From positions 1 to 6,438 of the forward strand of contig JAKFYM010000276.1 in assembly GCA_021730855.1 (NCBI GenBank): a stretch of DNA of 6,438 bases, in the 5' to 3' direction. The notes under the pieces were generated by a model, which saw only the letters and a program-made list of their open reading frames with translations, was not told the origin of the DNA and made no database searches. The number at the start of each line of letters is the position of its first letter. Positions within the stretch are counted from its first letter, which is position 1. Positions 1-5,141 of this stretch are shown one piece after another. The DNA comes from Bdellovibrionales bacterium. Its GTDB lineage: Bacteria; Bdellovibrionota; UBA1018; CAIPTA01. The translations under genes and the position numbers were made by a program.

Positions 1-654
1 GTTCAGGAGCATGTGCAGACAACCCTAGTTCCCGCCGGCGGCTCGACCATCGTGGAGTTCAAGCTGGATGTGCCGGGCACATACATTCTTGTGGACCACA
101 GTATTTTCCGCACCTTCAACAAGGGCAGTCTTGGGATGCTGAAGGTGGATGGCCCCGAAAATAAAGCCATCTATTCGGGAAAGGAGATTGATGAAGTGTA
201 CCTAGGCGATGAAATCATCGCCTCGAACCTCAAGGGAGGTAAGACCGAGATCGCTGCGGCCCCGGCCTTGCCTCCTTCTACTAAAGTGAACGGAAAGGAC
301 CTTTATCAAAAGAACTGCGCCATGTGCCATCAAGCTCAAGGACAGGGCTTGGAGGGAGTGTTCCCGCCGCTCGCAAAATCAGATTTCTTGAAAAAAATCA
401 CCGACCGTCCTGATCGAAAAGAGCTTGTTCAGATCATTCTTAAGGGCAAGCAAGGTAAAATTGTTGTGAACGGAAAGGAATACAATGGCGTCATGACTCC
501 AGTTTCGGGTCTGTCGGACCAAGAAATGGCCGCTCTCTTGACGTACATTTCCAACGATTGGGGCAACAAGGCGAAAGAGTTCACTGTTGATGAAGTGAAG
601 AAATACCGTGAGATTGTCCAGAAAGAGCGTGGCGAGGAAATTGGAGGTCATTAA
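1..654 (+). CDS. nirK: Copper nitrite reductase with fused C-terminal cytochrome c domain, 3' part (5' end outside window)
   Basis: The frame is open from base 1, so only the C-terminal part is visible. NirK reduces nitrite to nitric oxide in the periplasm. The first ~60 codons match the end of the second cupredoxin domain of NirK (VQTTLVPAGG, then VPGTYILVDHSIFRTFNKG). The His at 97-99 corresponds to the C-terminal type 2 copper ligand (His306 in Alcaligenes numbering). After a short Ala/Pro-rich linker comes a class I cytochrome c domain: heme site CAMCH at 316-330 and a likely axial Met in YNGVMTPVSGLSD at 493-495. Known NirK variants carry such a C-terminal heme domain, thought to pass electrons to the type 1 copper. 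The type 1 copper ligands lie upstream and cannot be checked. The gene ends 2 bp before nirV and its last codons hold the nirV Shine-Dalgarno. Confidence 0.93.
   Translation, partial: VQEHVQTTLVPAGGSTIVEFKLDVPGTYILVDHSIFRTFNKGSLGMLKVDGPENKAIYSGKEIDEVYLGDEIIASNLKGGKTEIAAAPALPPSTKVNGKDLYQKNCAMCHQAQGQGLEGVFPPLAKSDFLKKITDRPDRKELVQIILKGKQGKIVVNGKEYNGVMTPVSGLSDQEMAALLTYISNDWGNKAKEFTVDEVKKYREIVQKERGEEIGGH
643..647 (+). promoter_or_regulatory. Shine-Dalgarno of nirV inside the nirK 3' end
   Basis: GGAGG lies 9 bases before the ATG at 657, within the last codons of nirK. It supports the 657 start and suggests coupled translation of the two genes. Confidence 0.7.
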
Positions 655-656
655 GC

Positions 657-1439
657 ATGGGACCCACCCTCTCTCTTTTCATCATTCTGACCTCGATCAC
701 GGGCCCCCAAGCTTTGGCTCTGCCCGTGAAAGTGCCCATCGAAATCCCGCGGGGCTCCTTTAAGCCGTTATTCGGGGCAAATGGCGTGATGTTGGAAGTG
801 AAGGCTTTCCTCTTGGACGAGGCGCCTGTGACAAACGAAGAATTTTTTCGTTTTTTGGCTAAAGAAAAAAGCTGGCAAAAAGGAAAAGTCTCCCTGGAAT
901 TCACCGATAAGAACTATCTTTCCCACTGGCCTCTAAAGGGCAAGGCCTCCGCGCCGAAGCGAGGGGAGGAAAAGCGTCCTTTAACTTCCGTTTCCTGGTT
1001 CGCCGCGAGCGCTTATTGTGAAGCCAAAGGGGGAAGGCTCCCCAGCACTCTGGAATGGGAATATGCGGCGGCAGCCAGTAACGATAAACGCGACGCGAGC
1101 GCCGACGCAAAATTTCAAGAAAAAGTTCTTCGTTGGTATACAACGCAAACTCCGGCGCCTGGACCAACTGGCGAACAAGAAGCCAACTTCTATGGAGTGC
1201 GGGGCTTGCATGGCTCGATCTGGGAGTGGACCAGCGATTTCAATGCGTTTTTCGTGACCGCCGATAATCGGCAAGACGGCGATCAATCAAAAAACTTTTT
1301 TTGTGGTGGGGCCGCCACGGGCGCCGCGGCTCGTGACGGATATCCCGCATTTATGCGCTACGCCCTGCGAAGCAGCCTTCAGGCCAACTATTCCCTAAAC
1401 AACCTAGGATTTCGGTGTGCTTATGACAAAATTAATTAA
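657..1439 (+). CDS. nirV: NirV-like protein, formylglycine-generating-enzyme (SUMF1) fold, exported
   Basis: This 260-aa protein has a signal peptide (about residues 1-21, ending PQALA). A SUMF1/FGE-like domain follows: IEIPRGSF near 28-35, DEAPVTNEEFFRFL at 54-67, the hallmark VSWFAASAYCEAKGGRLPS at 112-130 with LEWEYAAAAS, GLHGSIWEWTSDF at 183-195, and the closing NLGFRCAYD at 249-257. In true formylglycine-generating enzymes two cysteines follow the GGS motif. Here the matching stretch (GGAATGAAARDGYPAFMRYALRSS, 217-240, shown only as a motif region) has no Cys, so sulfatase-activating chemistry is unlikely. The immediate position behind nirK matches NirV, a SUMF1-like nirK partner described in Rhodobacter sphaeroides whose role is unknown. 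A maturation or assembly role for NirK is inference. The 3' end overlaps the SCO gene by 17 bp. Confidence 0.85.
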   Translation: MGPTLSLFIILTSITGPQALALPVKVPIEIPRGSFKPLFGANGVMLEVKAFLLDEAPVTNEEFFRFLAKEKSWQKGKVSLEFTDKNYLSHWPLKGKASAPKRGEEKRPLTSVSWFAASAYCEAKGGRLPSTLEWEYAAAASNDKRDASADAKFQEKVLRWYTTQTPAPGPTGEQEANFYGVRGLHGSIWEWTSDFNAFFVTADNRQDGDQSKNFFCGGAATGAAARDGYPAFMRYALRSSLQANYSLNNLGFRCAYDKIN

Positions 1440-1947
1440 ATTCGCTTTTGCGACATCGATGTTTCTTATCCCTATTTTAGGATTTTCCGGCCCACTCGAT
1501 TTTTCAAAATCCCTTACATCTGATTCGGGTGAATCCGTTCGCCTTAGTAAATGGAAGGGAAAAAAAGTCGTTCTCGCAATGCTTTATCCAAAATGCACCT
1601 CTGCTTGCCCTCTGATTCTAGGCAAACTCAAAAAAATCCGATCGGAGCTGGAGAAGAAAGGCACGCCGGCGGAGTTCGTGTTGATCTCCTTTGACACAGT
1701 GGAGGAGAGCGCTAAGCGCTTAAGCGAGTATCGTGAGCACATGGGCTTGGAGTGGCCGAGCTGGACTTTTCTTTTTGGGAAAGAGAAAGATATTCGATTT
1801 CTCTCAAACTCCCTTAACATTCGCTACTGGCAAAATCCGAAGTCTAAGGATATTTCCCATGACAACGTCATTTTACTTCTCAATGAGCAGGGGGAAGTGC
1901 ACCGGCGGCTTGAGGGATTGGACGCAAAGGTTGAGGAACTTTTTTGA
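1423..1947 (+). CDS. SCO1/SenC/PrrC-family copper chaperone (thioredoxin fold)
   Basis: This 174-aa protein starts with a Lys-containing hydrophobic leader (MTKLIKFAFATSMFLIPILG), a signal peptide or membrane anchor. The SCO-type thioredoxin fold follows: VVLAMLYPKCTSACPLILGKL carries the CxxxC copper motif (Cys codons at 1594 and 1606), FVLISFDTVEESAKRL is the typical next strand and helix, and ISHDNVILLLNEQGEV holds the third copper ligand His. SCO proteins deliver copper to, or act as thiol reductants for, the CuA site of cytochrome oxidase. Next to nirK, copper supply to the nitrite reductase is a reasonable inference. I prefer ATG 1423 over an in-frame GTG at 1417 because it gives a cleaner leader. 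The Shine-Dalgarno is weak, so translation is probably coupled to nirV through the 17-bp overlap. Confidence 0.88.
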   Translation: MTKLIKFAFATSMFLIPILGFSGPLDFSKSLTSDSGESVRLSKWKGKKVVLAMLYPKCTSACPLILGKLKKIRSELEKKGTPAEFVLISFDTVEESAKRLSEYREHMGLEWPSWTFLFGKEKDIRFLSNSLNIRYWQNPKSKDISHDNVILLLNEQGEVHRRLEGLDAKVEELF

Positions 1948-1972
1948 CTTGGGAAAGACCAAAAACTAAAAT

Positions 1973-1977
1973 GGAGG
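1973..1977 (+). promoter_or_regulatory. Shine-Dalgarno deciding the HiPIP start
   Basis: GGAGG is 5 bases before ATG 1983 and 8 before ATG 1986. An upstream in-frame ATG at 1971 overlaps this site, and a TTG at 1944 would give an N-terminus unlike a signal peptide, so 1983 or 1986 is the likely start. Confidence 0.65.
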
Positions 1978-1982
1978 ATCAA

Positions 1983-2363
1983 ATGATGAAGGGATCGATA
2001 AATAGAAGAAATTTTATCAAGTGCGTGGCAGCATCCGCCGCCGCTATTCCGGTTTTGCAGGGAATATCTATGCTTGGGCTGAAGGTTGCTCAAGCGGCCG
2101 AGAAGCCCATGCTTCCCGAAAGTGACCCCTTTGCAAAATCCATAAAGTATTGCGCCGAAGCAGATAAAGCGGCAAAGGCCAAAAATAGTGCCTGCCCCGT
2201 TAGAAAAGAAAAAGATCGCGCCACGCAATATTGTCGCAATTGTCAGCTCTACACTAAAGAGTCCGGAGAGGGCACTAAAGAGGTCGGAAAGTGCATGATC
2301 GTCCAGGGCAAGTCCGTGGCAGGCGGCGGTTGGTGCATGTCCTGGGTAAAAAAACCAGCCTAG
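1983..2363 (+). CDS. High-potential iron-sulfur protein (HiPIP), Tat-exported
   Basis: This 126-aa precursor has a twin-arginine signal (SINRRNFIK, residues 5-13), a hydrophobic stretch and an AQA cleavage site near residue 38. Tat export is usual for HiPIPs, which fold around a [4Fe-4S] cluster before export. The C-terminus shows the full HiPIP pattern: YCRNCQLY (Cys84, Cys87), GKCMIVQGK (Cys104) and GGGWCMSWVKKP (Cys118). HiPIPs are soluble periplasmic one-electron carriers. As last gene of the nirK operon it is a good candidate donor to NirK, directly or through the fused heme domain (inference). The mature protein also has Cys57 and Cys71, outside the canonical four ligands. The gene follows the SCO gene by 35 bp and ends 40 bp from the convergent operon. 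Confidence 0.92.
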   Translation: MMKGSINRRNFIKCVAASAAAIPVLQGISMLGLKVAQAAEKPMLPESDPFAKSIKYCAEADKAAKAKNSACPVRKEKDRATQYCRNCQLYTKESGEGTKEVGKCMIVQGKSVAGGGWCMSWVKKPA

Positions 2364-2380
2364 CCGCCCTCGACTATTGG
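2348..2380 (-). terminator. Possible intrinsic terminator of the leftward operon
   Basis: Read on the minus strand, a hairpin (CCA/TGG outer pairs, internal loop, TAGTC pairing with GGCTA, 6-base loop) is followed directly by seven T residues (A run at 2348-2354 on plus). It starts 23 bp past the stop of the 407-aa gene and overlaps the last codons of the HiPIP gene. The stem is short and contains an internal loop and a G-T pair, so support is moderate to weak. No comparable T-run terminator was seen for the rightward operon. Confidence 0.35.
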
Positions 2381-2403
2381 TATTCTCCGCTTCATAGAGG
2401 CCA

Positions 2404-3627
2404 CTACCTACTTTGCAGGTCCGCCAGTGGCACCATGTACTTGCATGGCGTATCTAATTCTACTTTGAATGATACGCTTCCATCGGCCTGATCGGATTGA
2501 GTAACGGAGGTATTAGCTGCTAACATTCCGCGCCAGAGAAAGTCCGAGTTTTCAATAGTTAAAGAAATATCGTGGGTCAGTTTTCCCTCCCCGTTCTTGC
2601 TGTATCCAACGTACTGCTCGATATTTTGGTCTTCAATATTTCCAAAAATCTTATTGGCCGCTTCCACAGGCACAATAAAAGTATAATTGGCACGGAGAAA
2701 CGCCAAGTCCTCTGCTATGGTAAACTGTAGGGGATAAATCGCTTCTGGCAAATCTTTGATTTTCCATCCTATAGTGGAAGGCATGTAGCTCACGCTTTTG
2801 TAGAAGATCTGAAGACTATCGCTTCTTTCAAGAGTGTCACTGCTAACAAAGGCAAGTTTTCCCGCCACTTCCGTTCCATTGCCGCCCCCATATTCCGCAT
2901 GGTAGGTCGCCGCTGCCTTTGGAAATAGAAGCGCGACATTCTCATGCGGCAGGAAAAGAAATAGAAAGTTCGTGGCGGCATGGTCTATGGTGTCGCCCAA
3001 TTTATCCCATCTCATGGCCGAGAAAGAGGGGAGATTCCTTATCTGTTTGTAAAAAGTTATCAAATTTTTCTTTGTGCTGACAGGAGCGAAGGGGATTTCT
3101 ACGTTAAATCTATTCGTAAATTTTCTTTCCCCTTCGGTATCTAGGACGTACCGCTTGTAGGCATCGTAGTCGGGGTTAATTGGCGCACTTTGGCCAGAAA
3201 ACTGAGTATTGGAAAATTCATACAGATAACGCTCTTTAAGAAAGCGCCTAGCGATGTCAATGAAGCGTTTTCTTGCTGCCGCGACCTTATCCATTGGAAT
3301 TCCGGGCGGCGGAGTCGGTGGAACTGCAACAATTTTTAGCTCCGATTTGAACTTTGCTTTAGTGCCTGAGCACCAGAGAGCTTGAATGTCCCTGTATGTG
3401 TTTGGCCCTTCTTTGCTTGCAAGCTCCGCCATCTTTTTTCCAACGGAGTTAGGCGCAAGAAAAATCTGGTTGACCTTCATGGCATCAACCACAATATCTT
3501 TGTTTTCATCGCTGCCAGCGGTAGAAACTTTCTCTGCTGATATCAAATCATACTTGCTTGCGTGGGCAGGCGCGGTGAGCAGCAGAAAGAGCACGGCGAT
3601 TCCCCTATAGTTTTTCCAAGTACACAT
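2404..3627 (-). CDS. Secreted protein of unknown function, 407 aa
   Basis: I do not recognise this family. The protein has a clear Sec signal peptide (hydrophobic AVLFLLLTAP, cleavage after AHA at residue 23) and no later transmembrane segment, so it is probably periplasmic or surface exposed. A proline-rich stretch (VPPTPPPGIP, 102-111) separates an N-terminal ~100-residue part from the rest. A Lys/Arg-rich helical region follows (113-135), then a mostly beta-like C-terminal half with a Gly-rich turn (YGGGNGTEV, 246-254). Cysteines are few: after the signal peptide only Cys86 and Cys395 remain. The ATG at 3627 has a strong GGAGG 6 bases upstream. The start overlaps the preceding gene by 23 bp, so co-translation is expected. 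It is the last of three genes encoding exported proteins, suggesting a shared envelope role (inference). Confidence 0.8.
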   Translation of the reverse strand: MCTWKNYRGIAVLFLLLTAPAHASKYDLISAEKVSTAGSDENKDIVVDAMKVNQIFLAPNSVGKKMAELASKEGPNTYRDIQALWCSGTKAKFKSELKIVAVPPTPPPGIPMDKVAAARKRFIDIARRFLKERYLYEFSNTQFSGQSAPINPDYDAYKRYVLDTEGERKFTNRFNVEIPFAPVSTKKNLITFYKQIRNLPSFSAMRWDKLGDTIDHAATNFLFLFLPHENVALLFPKAAATYHAEYGGGNGTEVAGKLAFVSSDTLERSDSLQIFYKSVSYMPSTIGWKIKDLPEAIYPLQFTIAEDLAFLRANYTFIVPVEAANKIFGNIEDQNIEQYVGYSKNGEGKLTHDISLTIENSDFLWRGMLAANTSVTQSDQADGSVSFKVELDTPCKYMVPLADLQSR

Positions 3628-4351
3628 TTAGCACCTCCGTTTCATCTTTTGCTTTTTTTAAATCCACTCTTAGTTTTTTGGTTCTGTAGCCAGATTGTCT
3701 GATTAAAATTTCACGATCTCCCGCGTATAGGAGAACTGTTGCTGGGGATGTGCATTTGGCGGATCGAGGGCGCTTTCCTCTAATAAGGATGGAGCAGGAG
3801 GAATCTGTTGGAACGATATTTAAGATAAGCTGCCGATCATCGCCATGAACCACTTGACCCGGTACATCTGCGTTACTCTTAGAATTTTCTGGTGCTTCCT
3901 CACCCTGGAGAAGACCACTAGAGTTTCCTTCTTTTAGTTTTGCTTGCCTAACATTCTTTACCGTTGCCTTGCTTATGTCGCTGACTCTGTACTGAAGAAA
4001 GCTATGGTACTCGCCGTTCTCTTGGTCGGTATGCTCACGGATCACTTTTCCATCTAAGCCAATAACTTCTAAATCTGAAAGCTCTTCTACATGTAGATTT
4101 GCTGCCCCCTCTGTCTGGATGGTAAGGCTCTGCACTCGAAAAAGTGCCCCTCGCACCATCTGCGCAGCAATTGATCGGCATTCCGTGAGCGCGGAGGAAA
4201 AAGATAGAGATTTTTCTGCGCCACTACCATGGCAGAAAATAGTTAGTTCATTCCCCCGCTGCTTAACGGTGTTGCCATTTGTGAACCACGACGGTGGCGC
4301 AGCGAAAGAAACGTAAGGGAGGACGAGCAATAAAAACGCTAAGTGCTTCAT
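3605..4351 (-). CDS. Exported protein with LPP20-like N-terminal and PEGA-like C-terminal domain
   Basis: This 248-aa protein has a Sec signal peptide ending YVSFA (residue 17) and then APPSWF, a start typical of LPP20-related proteins. Residues ~19-130 resemble the LPP20 fold: a short strand (ELTIFCHGSGAEKS) followed by an Ala-containing helix (SFSSALTECRSIAAQMV), then strands with charged residues. A polar linker (~138-170) leads to a C-terminal PEGA-like domain (174-232): LILNIVPTDSSCSILIRGK, TSPATVLLYAGDREILI and QSGYRTKKLRVDL follow the PEGA order of strand, small ligand-like loop, turn and GY motif. PEGA domains are found in surface and envelope-associated proteins. The assignments come from pattern resemblance, not a search. 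The start at 4351 has AAGGGAG 7 bases upstream; the gene lies 23 bp after the lipoprotein gene and overlaps the next by 23 bp. Confidence 0.75.
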   Translation of the reverse strand: MKHLAFLLLVLPYVSFAAPPSWFTNGNTVKQRGNELTIFCHGSGAEKSLSFSSALTECRSIAAQMVRGALFRVQSLTIQTEGAANLHVEELSDLEVIGLDGKVIREHTDQENGEYHSFLQYRVSDISKATVKNVRQAKLKEGNSSGLLQGEEAPENSKSNADVPGQVVHGDDRQLILNIVPTDSSCSILIRGKRPRSAKCTSPATVLLYAGDREILIRQSGYRTKKLRVDLKKAKDETEVLNVYLEKL

Positions 4352-4374
4352 ATCTCATCTCCCTTCGGATTGCC

Positions 4375-5040
4375 TTACTCCTCGTCCTTGCTGGACTCCT
4401 CAGTCGAAGCTGCTTTACGAGTAGGTTCCTTTTCCGCATCTTCACCTTCAACCATCTGACTGAAATTTTTATCCACAACTTTAGCGAACTCGGCTGTGAA
4501 CTGGCCACGACCTTGGCGCTTTCTGATCGCATCCATTACGAGCTTTTTGTAGTTGGCTTCGTCAGTATAGACCTGAGCCCAGATTTTCCACTTGGTTACG
4601 GGAATTCCGCTGTCGCTGATGATTTTTTGTTTCTCGTAGTAAACCTTTCCTAGCTTGAATTCATTGGCCACAACTTTGGCGGTGTCTCCGATAAGTTCGC
4701 GCATCTGCACTGAATCTGCTGAGCTTGTTTCGGCGCTGTATTGACTGAAGCTATTGAGCGACGATTCAATCGTATGGGCGAGCGTGGACTTTGCTTGCAT
4801 CTGGGCCATTTTAATCCCACTTTCTAAGCGATTTTCGCCAGGAATGGAAATCATGGACGTGGCTGTTACTAAGTTACCGTCTGCCTCGTAAGGCAGCGCA
4901 TCCTTCAGGTCGTTGTCACCATGCTCTTGTAGAACTTCTGTTTCGCCAATATGGCTCAAGTCCACGACAGATTTTGTAGTGGATGAACATGCTGTAATCG
5001 TTAACGCCAGCAAGGTACTGCATATAATCTTATTTTTCAT
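4375..5040 (-). CDS. LPP20-like outer-membrane lipoprotein
   Basis: This 221-aa protein has a lipoprotein signal peptide: MKNKIICSTLLALTITACSS, lipobox ITAC with the lipidated Cys at residue 18 and Ser at +2, which favours outer-membrane sorting. The body (about 55-175) resembles LPP20-type domains: a strand, then a long helix beginning RLESGIKMAQMQAKSTLAHTIESS, a polar loop, a second helix (MRELIGDTAKVVANEF) and final strands (YYEKQKII, TKWKIWAQVYTD). The C-terminal ~25 residues are highly charged and probably disordered. LPP20 relatives include Helicobacter Lpp20 and the flagellum-linked FlgP of Vibrio and Campylobacter; no flagellar gene is nearby, so a flagellar role cannot be claimed. 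It is the first gene of the leftward operon, with AAGGAGG just upstream. Two adjacent genes with LPP20-like folds suggest their products may pair (inference). Confidence 0.8.
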   Translation of the reverse strand: MKNKIICSTLLALTITACSSTTKSVVDLSHIGETEVLQEHGDNDLKDALPYEADGNLVTATSMISIPGENRLESGIKMAQMQAKSTLAHTIESSLNSFSQYSAETSSADSVQMRELIGDTAKVVANEFKLGKVYYEKQKIISDSGIPVTKWKIWAQVYTDEANYKKLVMDAIRKRQGRGQFTAEFAKVVDKNFSQMVEGEDAEKEPTRKAASTEESSKDEE

Positions 5041-5044
5041 TTTT

Positions 5045-5051
5045 CCTCCTT
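5045..5051 (-). promoter_or_regulatory. Strong Shine-Dalgarno of the LPP20-like lipoprotein gene
   Basis: AAGGAGG on the minus strand, 4 bases before the ATG at 5040, fixes the start of the leftward operon's first gene. It also shows that the lipoprotein gene's translation signals survived whatever truncated the neighbouring recombinase gene. I could not pick out a convincing -35/-10 pair upstream. Confidence 0.75.
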
Positions 5052-5096
5052 CAGGGTATTTGTTCGTCGGTAACTGGGGCCTTTATCGTTTCTCCG

Positions 5097-5141
5097 TTTG
5101 CGTAGGTATAAAGATATTTGGGTCTTCAAAGGCTACGCAAA
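5097..5141. repeat. Perfect 9-bp inverted repeat with 27-bp spacer
   Basis: TTTGCGTAG at 5097-5105 and CTACGCAAA at 5133-5141 are exact reverse complements, separated by 27 bp. The repeat lies upstream of the leftward lipoprotein operon and covers the first codons of the truncated recombinase frame. It could be a protein-binding site or operator for the divergent units, or a relic of the rearrangement that removed the recombinase N-terminus. No T run follows, so it is not an obvious terminator. Confidence 0.6.

Noticed and set aside
286..479. 14-bp direct repeat GTGAACGGAAAGGA at 286-299 and 466-479 within nirK
   Set aside because: Both copies encode VNGK plus an acidic residue in the same frame in different parts of the cytochrome domain; most likely chance or codon preference.
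1417..1422. GTG at 1417 as start of the SCO gene
   Set aside because: It would add only two residues and has no better ribosome site than the ATG at 1423.
1944..1982. TTG 1944 or ATG 1971 as start of the HiPIP gene
   Set aside because: The Shine-Dalgarno lies inside or after these starts, and the extra residues would put an unusual charged extension before the twin-arginine signal.
2426..2440. Short GCCAGTGGC palindrome-like hairpin near the end of the 407-aa gene
   Set aside because: It lies inside coding sequence, is short and has no T run.
5074..5130. Search for the resolvase catalytic domain in other frames upstream of 5098
   Set aside because: No YxRVS-like motif was seen, and there is only ~60 bp before the opposite-strand lipoprotein gene.
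5041..5140. Sigma-70 type promoter for the leftward operon
   Set aside because: Only partial matches (TTGAAG, GATAAA, TATACC) at wrong spacings were found, so none was called.
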